64,000 nt of DNA from Paulownia fortunei (taxonomy: Eukaryota; Streptophyta; Magnoliopsida; Lamiales; Paulowniaceae): positions 24,726,118 to 24,790,117 of the forward strand of contig CM033106.1 in the NCBI GenBank assembly GCA_019321725.1. The letters run 5' to 3'. Of this stretch, positions 46,206-58,689 are shown in pieces. Within the stretch, counting starts at the first letter, position 1, and each line of letters starts with the position of its first letter. A model generated the notes under the pieces. The model ran no database searches, was not told where the DNA came from, and saw nothing but the letters and a program-made list of their open reading frames with translations. The position numbers and the translations under genes are program-made.

Positions 46206-49200
46206 ATTTATATTTATGGATGGTGGCTGATGATAAAAATTGAGAACGAGAATTTGAAATTTTTGGACGAGCCATCCCACATTTAAGGTGGGATGAGTCA
46301 ATCCAACACGCTGCCATTAATATGAAACCTCCAAAGAGCCCCCGAGTTTTGCATAGAAATATAGATGGTGCCCTTCATCTTCCACATCACAAAAACTTAC
46401 AAAATCCTAGCTTCCCAAAGATTCTCTCTATGTAACATTCTTGCCATAACCATTGGTGGAGCTAGAATTTTAATATTGGAGCGAGATTGAAATTTTTATA
46501 ATAATTAATTATTAAAGAAAAAATAAAAATATATAAATATAGTACTTTATAATAATTTTTCAAAATAAAAGGGTAAGAAAATAATAATTCAGTCATATCA
46601 CAATACAAAAATCAATTTAGAAAATTTAAATTTATAAAAAGTTGATAAAAGCATAATTAAGTTGATGAAAAAATACAAATATAGTGTGAACTTATATGAA
46701 AAATTATCAATTTTAAATTATGATGAACAATAAAAAGAAAAGACTATATTAAATTATTTCACAAAATAATGTTCTCCAAACTTTTTTCAAAGAAACACAA
46801 AACTAAATTGCCCAAATAATGAAAAAAAAAACTTATGTATGAGTCTCTCCTCAATTCAAATAATATCAACCAAACACTCAAATAATATTTAACAAAAGAA
46901 TAAAAAATAAAAAATTAATAGAAAAAGAAGAAAAAAAGTTACCTTAGTATTTGTAAGTGTGAAATGTTAAAACAAGAAGAAAAAAGAGAAGAATTTGAGA
47001 AGGGGAATGAAATAGAAAAAAAAAATTGGCAGAATGAAAAGGACGAGGAGAAATGGATGAGAAATTAAAAAAAAAAAACTAGTATAAAAGAGAAATTTTA
47101 ATAATATGAAGGGCAAATTAGACACGTTAGAGGGGACAAATTTTTTTATTTTAATAAATATATATACATAATTTAAATTTATGAAAATTTGAGATGGATT
47201 TTCATGTCCTTTTGGTTTCTAGATTCCCACTAATTCTGTAAAAAATGGAAAAGAAAAGAAAATGGAGGAAAGAGAAAAAATGGAGAAAGGGATAGAAAGA
47301 AAAGAAGAGACAAAATAAAGGAAAGTAAAAAAAAGGGACATGTGCCTATGGTGGTATTGCAGCGAAGGCTGTGACGATGGTGAAGTGATGGATGTGAGGG
47401 AGGAGGGTTTTAAATAGAAAAAGGACAAAAACAAAAGAATAAATAAAAAATTCAAAGAAGAAAAGAGAAGAAAGGAGATGGGACTTAGGAGAAAGGAAAA
47501 TAGAGATTTGGAGAGAAGAGATTACGCAAGAAATATGAAGAAGAAAGAGAAAAAGAAGACAAGAAAAATGAAAAATGGATTAAAGAAAAGCAAAAAATAA
47601 AAAATAAAAAATAGTGATAAGAGTATTTTAAACAATACATTTTCAATCACATTCTTAATTTACCTTGACAAATTATGATATAAAAAATATTTTCATATAT
47701 TTCAATTAAAATGTAAAGAACAAAATGTAACCAAAGAAAAAAATAAGAAATAAAAAATAAATAACAAAAAATATTTTAGACAACACAATTTTAATCACAT
47801 AATTTAATCATATAAACTATACATAATATTCATTGATAATTTAATCCAATCCCACGTCTCCTCATATTTTTTATCAATTTTTATCCATCCCAACTGAAAA
47901 AGTCAACACCCATCTTTATACATTTGGACCTCAAAATTGATTTATCATCTTTGAAGGTGAAAATTGTTTTATCAAGAATTAGGTGATCTTAATCAAATAC
48001 TATGTGCTTGTTTGGTTTATTTTTGTGGAGAGTTGATATTTTCAGTATTTTGATGGAGTTTATTGATTTTTTTGTGAAACTGAATTATGTTTTGGATAAT
48101 TGAGATGAAAATGACTATTTTTTGGTTGAGTGTATTTTTTGCTGTGAAAAAACATATTAAAAATTAAATTGTATTTGGTTGTAAGTTTTGAGTAGCATTA
48201 TATCGATCATTTATGTATATATTAATTATAGAAGTTAGTAATGGTAGGGTTCATTTTAAATGCTTAATTTAGATGTGATGATTTATTAGAATGATAAGTA
48301 AGTGTGAGTCCACTGTAATAATATTATTTGAAGATAATAATATATTAATGAGATGAAATTAGTAGTAGTAGAGTTCACTTTAAATATTTAGTTTGAATAT
48401 AATAATTTATTAGAATAATTTACAGGTAGTAGATCCTATTTAAATTATTTACTTTGAAAACTATAATATATTAATTATATGTAGGTGGTAGTTGTGAATT
48501 CTAATAGTATAATGAAGGTTGAAAATTAGGAATAATAGAATTGAGAAATGTGTTTTAAGAAAAAAATGAGAAGATAAAATGAGTTATTTCCAATAAGATT
48601 GTATCAAACAAATATAATTTATATTTTTTGAATAAAAAAAGTAAAAAAAAATTCGTATTAAAAACATAAATAAAGGAGGCCTACCCTTTTTCAAGACTCA
48701 ACAAGTTGTGAATTTGGAATTGTGACAATTGTCTTATTTGTTTCAATTTTACTTTTTAACTTGAAATTGAAAATTTACTTGAAGTAAGATTGGAATTATT
48801 ACAACTCATTTTTATTTTGATAAATTAATAATCAACTAAACAAAAACTATTGTCTTAACAAGAGGAGACAAAATTCTTTTCATCTATTAGCAGAGCAGTA
48901 AAAATGGGTGCACTCTATTTTTTAGATGTTATATTCAATGAACAATATATTTGATATATGAATAATGAATAAATACTTCATTTTAAAAGAAATAATATAT
49001 TTTTCAATCATTTAAATATCCATAATATACTGCTGACATAATTAACATAATAAATTTCATGAATTTTCTAATAAAAATTCATGTTAAAAATATGGATCTT
49101 TAAAATTGATTCACTTACCTTTTTCTTGTATTTTGATACTTAAAAAGATTTAGAAACCAATCACCTATACAAATGGCTTCATATTCACAATTCAAATATT

Positions 49201-50540
49201 TTTTTTTATGGTGACTTGCAATTGATCACATTAGCCCTTTTACTCTTTTTCTACATTGTTTTTTTCTTTTTTGCTTTTTTACAGGAAAAAAACATATTCT
49301 GATAAGGAGTATTTTTAACTTTTGATAGGATGGTTTATTTTTAACATGTTGTACTCGGGTGGTTTTCTTCTCCAAGAGACCACCCCCATTCGAACTACCC
49401 ACCAAAATGATTTCAAATTATTTAGGTCGAGTTAGCTCTCACGTACAACCCGTTAACCCAATTTTTATATTTTTATATTTCTTACATCTCTCACTCGCAC
49501 ATGAGGGTTGGACCTTCGTCTATTGTGATCATAAATACACAATTAGTTTCATACAAGCAAAATGGATAGTGTGTGACCGGCGAGCATATTAAGTAAGAAT
49601 TTAGAGTTATACACCGATTAAAGATATATAGCATCTCAATTTCAAATCTATATGAGAAAAATTAATTTGCTATACCCTTAACTTCTTTTTACAACACTAA
49701 TCAACGTATCTTTTATCCCTTCATCAATATATAAAAGAGCATATTTGATTCGAAAAAAAAGATTATGTGTTCACAATTATGATCTAATAACTAAGTTAAA
49801 CATAATTAGTCAGCTTGTGAATACAAAATAGGTGTCAATAAAAATTCAGTCTTTCATTCTTACTAAAATCTTTCAACTCTGTTATAGCTGCCTTCTTAGA
49901 TATGTACTGCATTACCATCATCCATGTCTATTAGTAACATGCTAAAGTAGCAACACTAAAATAAAATTTCAAGAAGTAGTTGAAATGAGGTCAAATAAAC
50001 ATCCGGTCTCACACAATGAGAAAACAGGGACTTATTTACTCATTATCCAAATGGTCAAATAAGCACAAGTGGTATGAAAATACGTATTATGAGGTGTATC
50101 TTTCTACTTGGAATCGTATGTCTTTCATTTTTAAATAACACATCATACAGATATTAGTTCAAGTGTGTTTCAACACTTAACTTGAGTTCTCTTCTTTTTT
50201 GTCCTCCATAAGTATAATAATCTAAGAAAACTCACATCTGGTTACTAGACAAATTCCAATGGATTGTGGGAAATACATTTTGATTACAAAATTTCAAGTA
50301 GTAATCTCATCTTGATAATTTTATCAAGATTTTGTCCTCAATAAATTCAATAATATCTCATCTTTCACACTACTCTGTGTTAGAGGCGATTGCTCATGTG
50401 AGAGAGCTAATCTCAACTTGTCAAACATACTTTTTAACTTGAAGACATATCATATAAAAGCAACATGTGTATGTATAATATATAATCAAATGCCATAACA
50501 ATAATGAGCATAACATCTTAAACATTTAAATGTTCAATTA
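46206..50540. other. AT-rich intergenic DNA, no gene recognised
   Basis: No gene recognised. 46,450-47,600 is purine-rich on the plus strand (long GA/A runs). The motif TGGTGGAGCTAGAATTTTA at about 46,455 resembles the end of a common plant dispersed repeat. About 49,397-49,485 matches 55,957-56,043. The last several hundred bases lie where the 3' LTR of the minus-strand copia element should be, but I could not confirm an LTR. Confidence 0.45.
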
Positions 50541-50579
50541 TAATTACATTCTTCACAAACTAAGAGACCTAACATAACT

Positions 50580-52340
50580 TATAAAGACATCTCTGGGTAT
50601 TGACTTAGTAAGAGGATCAGCCACCATAAAATGCATAGACATGTACTTCAAAATTGCCTATTTCTTCTCAATTATATCTCTGATAAAATTGTACTTTGTA
50701 TTGATGTGTTTAGTTTTGCCATGATATTTAGGGTCTTTAGTGTAATAATTAGCTGAGTGATTATCACAATAAATTATTACAGCTCCCATGCAATTGCTTA
50801 CTACTCCCAAATGATGTAAGAATCTTCTCAACTTAACACCTTCTTGTATTGTAGAGGCACATGCCACAAATTTTGTTCTATTATAGATAGCAATACACAA
50901 GTTTGTTTCTTGCTTCTCTAAGAGATAGCACCACCATTTAGCAAGAAAGCATATCCAGATGTGGACTTACGTTCATCCAAATGACCACCTCAGTCAGCAT
51001 CTGTGTATCTTTTCAATAATAGATCTTTTCCTTAATAATAAAAAAATAATCTACAGTGTCTTTCAGGTATCTAAAAATCCTTTTAACTGGACTCTAGTAT
51101 CTTCATTCAGGATTGGATTGATACCTGCTAACCACACCACAACATAACAAATATTGAGATGTGTACACATCATACCGTACATGAGACTCCCACAACACTA
51201 GAATATGGTACCTTGGACATATCTAGTTTTTCTTCTAAAGTGTATGGGCATATTTCTCAACTTAAACTTTCGTCTTTAGCCACAGGAGTATCGATAGGCT
51301 TGCAATTTTCTATTTTGAATCGTTTCAAAATCTTCTTAATATAATATTATTGAGACAACGCAAGTAGTCTCTTAGAATGATCACTAAGAATTTTAACACC
51401 AATATAATTTGCCTCATCTATATCCTTAATCTAGAAGTTGGAAGATAACCATTTTTTAATGGTTTGAACATACTCCTTATCATTACCGGCTAACAATATG
51501 GCATCGACATAAAAAGATAGAATTATAAACTTTTTTTTGGACCTTTTCACAAAAACACAATGGTCTTTATCTATCATGATCAAGTTTATGAGATTATCGC
51601 TTTGTGAAATCTCAAATACTATTGTCTCAAAGACTGCTTAAGACCATAAATTGATCTATTCAATTTGCAGATTTTATTTTCTTGGCCTTTGATAACAAAA
51701 CCTACTGGTTGTTCCAAGGAGATTTATTCTTCAAGTTCTCCATCAAGAAAAGCCATTTTAATATCAATTTGATGTAATTCTAAATCCAAATTAGCCACTA
51801 TAGCCAATAGTAGGTGAATAGGGTAAATTTTACTATTGGCGAAAAGGTTTCTTCATCATCAATTCTCTCTTGTTGGGTATAACCTTTTGTCACTAGTCGA
51901 GTCTTATACCTCTCAATAGTTCTATCAACCTTTCTTTTAATTTAAAGAACTCATTTGTTCCCAATAGTTTTGTGCCCAAATAGAAGATCAACCAGTTCTC
52001 ATACATGGTTTAATTCCATAGACTTCATTTCTTCTTCTATTGCTTTCATCTATTTATCATTTGAAGGACAAGACACAGCGTTATTTATATTTTTAAGCTC
52101 TTCTTCATCTATTGGAGATATGATAAAACATGCCATTTAATCTCATAATGATGTTTGGGCATACCTTTCCTATTACTTTTTTGAAGTTTTGATGAGAATT
52201 GCTCATACTGGGATCAAGTGTTAATTCATCCTCTTAAATTTCTAATGATCCTTCTTGCACGTAGTCATTATCTGAATTAAGCAACTCAAATAAAGCTTCT
52301 TTTTCCTTTATTTCACCTCTACTAGAAAAATCATTCTCCA
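50580..52340 (-). pseudogene. Copia reverse transcriptase and RNase H, frameshifted
   Basis: Recognisable pieces in order are a YENWLI segment, KEFIILSFYVDAILLAGND (the YVDD motif, with the second aspartate replaced: YVDA), the KWLSSNF/IKDIDEANYIGVKI segment, KRFKIENCKPIDTPVAK, YSSVVGVSYVRYD, then RNase H with IIYCDNHSANY and KHINTKYNFIRDII at 50,900-50,658. It ends MHFMVADPLTKSIPRD. The change in the catalytic YVDD box alone would abolish polymerase activity. Multiple stops confirm decay. Confidence 0.8.
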
Positions 52341-52353
52341 AAAATATCACATT

Positions 52354-53462
52354 TCATGATTCTGTCTCAGTAACACTTCCATCATCTTGTTCACCTATGA
52401 ACACATAACCTTTAGACTGCTCAGAGTATCTGATAAAGATATACTTCTTTCCTCGAGAACCTACATTTCCAAATTTATTGGAAGGGTCATGAATGTAAGT
52501 AACTGATCTCCAGGGTCTAAGGTTGCTTAGGTCTGGATTTCTACCAGTCCAAAATTCATATGGTGTAGAAGGTACTGATTTTGAAGGCACTTTGTTCAAA
52601 ATATATACCGTAGTTAATAAAGCATCTCCCCAAAATGAAATGGGCAAATTAGTTTGCGCCATCATAGACCTCGTCATATCTAATAATGTTTTATTCCTTC
52701 TATCAGCAACATTACTTTCTTGAGGTATGTGAGGAATAGTCAATTATCTAATTATACCTTTTTCATTACATAAATCCTTAAATTGATCAAATAGATATTT
52801 ATGCTCTCGATTAGTTTTTAAAGTTTTTATTATTTTATCCATTTGATTTTTCACTTCATTTACATAATGTCTAAAACACTCTAATGCATCAGACTTATGA
52901 GAAATCAAATATACATGATCAAAACATGTAAAATCATCTATAAATGTAATGAAATATAAGGCTCCATGCCTTGCCTTTACACTCATTGGACCACAAATAC
53001 CCGAATGGATTAATGGCAATGGAAATTCTGCCCTAATGACTTTTTCAAATATTTTTCATGTCATCTTTTCAATAAGACAATATTCACAAGTAGGCAAAAC
53101 AACTTTAGAAAGAGAACTCAATTATCCTACTTTCATTGTCGATTCATCATGTCTTGCCAATGTGACCTATCTAGCATGCCAAATATAAATATCCACATTT
53201 GCAACACTAGATGAACAAATATTTAACGAAATATAATGATCAACATAATAGTTAAATATTTGTCTGTCACAATTCAACACGATAAAACCATCCTTAAGAT
53301 GTTCACTCCCATAATACATATTACCATAGTGAATATGACCAAACCATTACTAAAGTTCAATCTAAAACCTAATTCAAGAAGAATAATAACAGAAATCAAA
53401 TTTCGCGGAATCTCCGGTGCATAGAGGACATCATGTAGAATAAGTGTTTGGCCACCATACAA
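52354..53462 (-). pseudogene. Copia GAG-preintegrase and integrase, broken
   Basis: From right to left: 53462-53274 carries LHDVLYAPEIPRNLISV (GAG-preintegrase). About 53,190-53,060 has the integrase zinc-binding H and TCEYC residues. 53019-52744 holds the start of the catalytic core (HSGICGPM, FITFIDDFT). 52743-52354 has [26 protein letters not shown] and [11 protein letters not shown]. In the usual core motif the sequence is PQQNGVAERRN, so the catalytic glutamate is changed to Asp here (VADRRN). Stops at the joins inactivate it. Confidence 0.83.
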
Positions 53463-53620
53463 CTCCAGTTGAAAGTGCCAATGCCTTTGACTTCAACTCG
53501 GTCATTATTTCGTATATATATCCACCTCGTACTACAAGAAACTCGATGAAAATCCATAAACGCTTCACGATCTCTAGTTACATGGTTTATTGCACCTGAG
53601 TCTATAATCCACACAGGATA
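53396..53620 (-). pseudogene. Copia aspartic protease fragment
   Basis: MWIIDSGAINHVTRDREAF contains the catalytic DSG triad of the retrotransposon aspartic protease at residues 5-7, and is followed by the expected GIGT segment. It is open for 72 codons and then shifts frame into the GAG-preintegrase region. Confidence 0.8.
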
Positions 53621-53689
53621 AGATTCAATTAATAAAACAGTACTAGGGACAAATATAACACTTAAAAAAATATTATTAAGTACTACATT

Positions 53690-54540
53690 TTAGGCTCAGG
53701 GCACTCACGAGCAAAATGAGCAAGTGCTTGATAGTTATAACACTTCATTTTGCTCTTGTCTTTCTTCTTCCCAAAACGCTTACGTTTGTTCTTGTGGCTG
53801 GGATTAAAGTTATTCTTTTTAGACCCTTCTCCAATCTCCTTCTATTTCTTACCTTTCTTCCAAATCCTCTTGCATTTAAAGCCCAAAGCCTTTTTGATAC
53901 TAGATTCAGCTACAAAAGTACTTGCTATGGACTTGGCAGCACCAAGCCGCTCATCCTCAAGTTCAACATGGCAAGCAGCATCAGAAAAAGTCTTAATACT
54001 ATCATTATGAGTGAGATTAACTTTTATATGCTCCCAGTTGTCAAGAAGAGATCGAATCAAAGCTTGAATTTGTTGTTCATCAGAGAGGATATGACCAGCT
54101 GACTTCAATTCACGTATCATGATTGACATAGTTCTAAAATGTTGTTTGATGTTGTGATCAACTTGTTTCTTATAAGTGTTAAACTTGATATCAGCTGCCT
54201 CAGACAAGTAACAATCGTACCTTTGTATTTTTCCCTGAGGCACACCCAAATGTCATGAGCAGTAGCATGCTACTCACAATCGTGAATGAGGTCATCAATG
54301 ACAGAGCTAACCAAAATAGCACGAGTAGTGGAATCTTTCTTCTTCCACGCTTGGTAAGCCTCTTGATCCCTTCTTTGTTGAGTAGTATTGCCTACACCAG
54401 GGTCTTGCATCATTTGGTTTATTTCCTCCAAGGTATCTTGTTCATCCAGTACATAACAAATTTCATGGCGCCAAGTGTCATAGTTGTCGCCATTCAGTTT
54501 ATCACCTTTGTTAAGGTCAGGTGATAGATTTTGATGCCAT
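53690..54540 (-). pseudogene. Copia gag (UBN2) with altered zinc knuckle
   Basis: The N-terminal part (54659-54270 frame) reads KLNGDNYDTWRHEI, typical of UBN2-type gag. The second part (54249-53842) reads QHFRTMSIMIRELKSAGH, SDEQQIQALIRSL and SIKTFSDA. After a further shift come a lysine-rich tail and KMKCYNYQALAHFARECPEP near 53,750-53,700. That is the nucleic-acid-binding CCHC knuckle with its second cysteine replaced by tyrosine (CYNY for CYNC). The polypeptide is interrupted at least twice. Confidence 0.8.
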
Positions 54541-54821
54541 GATCTATATTTTAAAAGGTGATTACACATGTTAATGTTCATTAAACATACACATTTAATT
54601 TTATACTTAAAATTAACATTTATGATAAGTTTACATATGGTATAGATTCGAAAGTTCACTCAATTCTCAATCATCATCTGCAGTCCAAATGTTTATCATC
54701 ATAAATTTAATTTTGGAGTAACAAAATATTAATAAGTTCAAGGTGAAAATTACTTAAATTCTTCCAACTTAAAACTCCAAATTAATTGCATAACTCATGT
54801 TATATAAGAATCCATCTTGTC

Positions 54822-54825
<4 letters not shown>

Positions 54826-54861
<36 letters not shown>

Positions 54862-54880
54862 TGTGTGTGTGTGTGTGTGT
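54826..54880. repeat. (TA)n(TG)n compound microsatellite
   Basis: A TA run passes directly into a TG run with a single interruption (TGTTGTG). It lies in the upstream flank of the copia element. Confidence 0.9.
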
Positions 54881-55149
54881 GATAATAAGCATGTATTGTC
54901 ATCACATAATCTTAAAACTTTTGCATCATTAAAAGATTCACAATACATACTTTGAAGCAAATATATATTACATAGCATGAAGTACATTAACATATGTTAC
55001 ATAACATGTTACATAATGAGTCATCTCCTTAAGGAAAAAAAAAATCTCCTAACATATAAAGGAGACATCATATTGGTCATTCCTTTTGAAAGCCTATTTG
55101 TTGGAGCAAACTTTAAGATACGACAATTAAAATTTATCCTCAAATATAA

Positions 55150-55520
55150 TCATTTTTTCATCTTGAGTTCCATCTCTTTCCTCCATATCCTTGATCTTAA
55201 TATTTTAATATCTATGTCTTCCTCTTGGTCAATTATTTCATTAATAATATTACTCCACTCTTCGGATAGAGAATTTTTAATCATTCGGCGTTCTATATTA
55301 TAACTATATCCATTGAAATTCTGACCCAAATAAAGAAGCTCATTGTGTTTTTTCTTCATTATCATAAGATGTTGTGGCAAAGTGTGATCTGCATCCATTT
55401 TATAATTTTTATAAATTTTCTACTTTGCCAAATGCTCTGGAGTTCTTCTTTATCTAACTTTTCCCCAGAGGATACTAAGAGTGTGTCTAATTATCGCCAT
55501 ATCTAGAAAATAAAAATAAA
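55150..55520 (-). pseudogene. Second copia-type gag (UBN2) fragment
   Basis: The open part 55398-55150 reads KKKHNELLYLGQNFNGYS, NSLSEEWSNIINEI and EEDIDIKILRSRIWRKE, which fits the helical UBN2 gag pattern (SLP-x-x-(Y/W) then E-rich helix). Upstream, past a stop, LGKVRQRRTPEHLAKQKI-like residues continue the same family. It differs from the gag of the copia element beside it, so it comes from another element. No LTR was found. Confidence 0.45.
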
Positions 55521-56223
55521 TATTAAATTAGGCACAAAGCCAATCCTAATATTTAAGAATACAATATGAAAATTTTCTAAACACTCAAAATTATAATTAT
55601 GTCCAATTCCACATTTTTCTTGTAAGAAAAAACAACCTTCATACTTTATTTAATGAGCACATTAATCAAAACAAGTTATAAATTTTCATCAAAGTAGCAA
55701 AGTATAGGAAATATTTTCCAAAGTTTATTAAAAAAATTCAGAAATTTTCTTAGTCAAAAAGTATTTTTCTATAATTGTATACAATTTTTAAAGATCAAAA
55801 ATTCAGAAACAATATTTTTCAATTCATAAAAATAAATTTTAAATTACAGAAAAATAAGAAATTAAATTTTGATTAAAATCATGTCGTTTTTACCAAAAAC
55901 TGATTGCCAGAAACATGCGCATATGCCCCACAAAACCACTTCATTCAAACTATTTCCACCAAAATGATTTCAAATCTTTTAAATTCGTCAACTTACAACT
56001 CATTAACTCATTTTCTATATTTTTATATTTTTTACAACTACATTATATGTAACATGAATTGCACCCTTCCCCACATAATAAAGACTCAATTTTCTCTCAT
56101 TTCATCATTATGGGATTTCTCCTATTGACTTTCTGGAGGCGGGTTTGCATTACGTTGACCGGTGATTGTGTTTTCTTCTTATTTGGAGGCTTTTGGATGG
56201 TGGTAAATTTGTGGAGGCTGCCA

Positions 56224-56277
56224 GTGGATGAGGGCTGTGCAGCTGGCGGGCCACGGCTGGCCACAGCCCTCATCCAC
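56224..56277. repeat. Perfect 16-bp GC-rich inverted repeat
   Basis: The arms 56224-56239 (GTGGATGAGGGCTGTG) and 56262-56277 are exact complements around a 22-base GC-rich loop that itself has partial self-complementarity. The surrounding 200 bp are markedly richer in G+C than the region. This would be a very stable hairpin in RNA or single-stranded DNA. Its origin is unknown. Confidence 0.9.
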
Positions 56278-56344
56278 CGGCTGGCTGTGCTCCGGCAGCG
56301 GAGCTTGACGAGACCTCGGCAAACACTGGTTAAAATCTGAAACA

Positions 56345-57299
56345 GAATAATGAAGGATGATGAAAGTTTACTTGAGAATGAAATTTTTTTGAAATTCAAA
56401 CATTCAAATTTTAACAACTATTTGGCGGCGGCAGCGGGAATCCCTCAAATGAAAATATTTGACAGAACCGTGGCCGAAGTTTGAGAGGTTGGAGGTAAAA
56501 GAACAAAAAATTAAAAAAAACGAAAAAAGAAAAGACTGCAAATAACACGCGTCAACATTTTTGGTGGAGTTGGGTGTCATGGCTGGCATAAAATAAAGAG
56601 TGAAATTTATTTTGATACGTTATTTTATAATTAGCTTTTTTTATAAGGATAATTATTATTGGTACATGAGGTTCTGAATTGGCTCAACTGAATCATTTAA
56701 CCACATTTCTGCTATTTTTGGTAGGAATGAGAGAGTAGAAATGACAAATCAACAAGAAATATTATTTTTAAATTGAATGTGCCCTAATAATATTAATCAA
56801 TTTTCCTCTAAATGATATAGAACGCTTCTTATACTTTCTTTTGATAACTTTTTTCCAATACCATTTCATCTCAATTCCCATGTTATTTATTACTTAATGT
56901 ATCAAGTAAAATTTAGCTAATTAGTATTTGATAGCAACACATTAAAATATCAGAATTTAAACTAATTCGATATCATTCAAGTTTAAATTCACTTTCTTGT
57001 GGCCCATATCAAAATTTAATTAATACACTCTAAATTTTATATATTTTAATTCGGTGGAGTCATTAATTTGTTTAGACAAAATAATTATGTTTTAGTTGTA
57101 AGATTCCTTTTCTTTTACAATCTAGAGAAATGATAGATGCTCTTGTATAATTTTTTATACTAAAAATCAATAGTTTATTTTGAAATTTCTTCCATGTAGT
57201 AATTTTTACCTTTTTGTTTTCTTTTTCTAGTTTTTATATATAGCTATTATTATTCTTATTGTGGAAATAAAATACAAAATGTGATAGTAACAAAATTTG
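56345..57299. other. AT-rich intergenic DNA, no gene recognised
   Basis: Nothing recognisable was seen between the GC-rich hairpin patch and the gypsy gag remnant. Confidence 0.5.
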
Positions 57300-58260
57300 C
57301 AGTTGCATTATTCTTTTCAAGTGAAATCTTTCCTTGACAAAGCAGTTGCATGACTTTACCTTTAAATATGAAACAATCTTCAATGAGATGCCAACAAAAC
57401 AATGGCATTTACAGTACTTTAGATCACCAATTTGCCCAGCTTTCTTGGGGTTGTTTCAATCAGGGCAATTCAATGAGGTATGTATTTAGCATAAATATTT
57501 GGAAATATTAGAATCAATCAATGGACAATTCTTTGCATGCATCTCTTTCAAAGTCAATTTTTTTTTGTTCTCTGTCTTGCAAGATATCTTTCTTTTCACC
57601 ACGCTTGACACTGATTTTGCCTCGAATTTGATGGATGTGTTATTTACCGCTACGGATTCCCTGGTTAGACCTATAGGAAAAAGTTTGTCCCCTTTCTTCA
57701 ATTCTTGCTTTACCTTGACTTTGGTGCTCCATCAAAATTCCACTTGTAGCCATACTTAACTCTTTATTGTGTGTTCAAATATCCAATATCAAAAGTCTCG
57801 GAGAATCAATCTTCGCAATTAAGGCTCAAGTTTTTCAAATGATTAATGTAGTCAATAATGGGTTCATCCATCCATTAACGAGAATTTGTGGTTCAATCAT
57901 ATTAATTATCTGCCTGAAGCTTAAATTAATTGAGGAACTCCTTTCTCCAATTGGTCCCAACCATAGTTCAACCTCCAACTTAGTATATAAAATCAAATGC
58001 ATTACCCTTAATTGATCAAACAAATTGCTTAACAAGATAGTTCCTCAAAGTTCCAATATTGTTACACATTTCAACAAATGAGCCTTTGCCATCAAATTGA
58101 TGAGATTTTGGGACTTGTAGCCAGTTGGCATCTTCAAAATGTTAATCTTTGATCATATGGCGTGGCATAAGTAAGGGATGTTTGAACTTCCATCAAATTT
58201 GCCCTTAATAGTTCTCATATCAAATTCCTCTATCTAGTTAACAGGAATCAACATTATCGG
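57300..58260 (-). pseudogene. Gypsy-type retrotransposon gag remnant
   Basis: Read right to left, across several frames, the sequence gives pieces in the order of plant gypsy gag: GYKSQ..FDGK, then ETCNN-like and YLVKQF, KGNAFDFIY, NWRKEFLN, DYINHLKNLSLNCED, then the open stretch 57701-57486 with SVSSVVKRKISCKTENKKK and LTLKEMHAKNCPLIDS. Finally comes a KYCKCHCFVGH-like Cys/His segment and KVMQLLCQGKI. Many stops are present. No LTR or pol of this element was found next to it. Confidence 0.6.
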
Positions 58261-58689
58261 CTTTGTTATTAACTTTATTTTTTTGAGAGTCTTGCTCTTG
58301 AGCATATTTGATCTCCCAACATTCCAATCAACATTCCAATCAGGCCAATTATATAAACATTCAAATTACAATTCAACTATTTAATTATAAACTATGGCAT
58401 CGCTATATTCAATTAAATCAAAACATGAACATCAATGAGTCATCATATACGTTCATAGCAATTAATTAGTTAAAGTAGCAATGGTCCAATGGAACTGTGG
58501 CAGTATGGCTAAATCAAAGATCAACAATCTAACCCCAACTTTATTAGTTCTACAAATAAAAAATAAAAAAAAATCAAGAGATGAATTATAATGCAGAATA
58601 TAGTCAATGTACCGACAAGAATGATTTTAAATAAAAAACTAAAAAGAAAAAAGGTTAAAAACTTTCATCAATCATTTCAACTTCACTCA

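Larger units (their letters stand above)
50540..54540 (-). mobile_element. Nearly full-length, mutated copia retrotransposon (minus)
   Basis: All copia domains appear in order on the minus strand: gag (54540-53700), protease (53620-53400), GAG-preintegrase and integrase (53460-52350), reverse transcriptase (about 52300-50950) and RNase H ending VADPLTKSIPRD near 50,600. A degenerate primer-binding site (TGGCATCAAAATC at about 54,528-54,540) may mark the 5' LTR edge. The LTRs themselves were not resolved, because I found no matching pair outside the coding part. Many stops and frameshifts separate the domains, so the element is inactive, though several blocks are still long and open. Domain order (integrase before reverse transcriptase) makes it copia, not gypsy. 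Confidence 0.85.

Noticed and set aside
47219..47455. Minus-strand 78-codon frame rich in F and S
   Set aside because: Product of the GA-rich plus strand; no domain, splice context or conservation.
49359..49592. 77-codon plus-strand frame near 49.4 kb
   Set aside because: Its middle overlaps a repeated segment also present at 56.0 kb, where the frame is not conserved, so it is probably repeat-derived.
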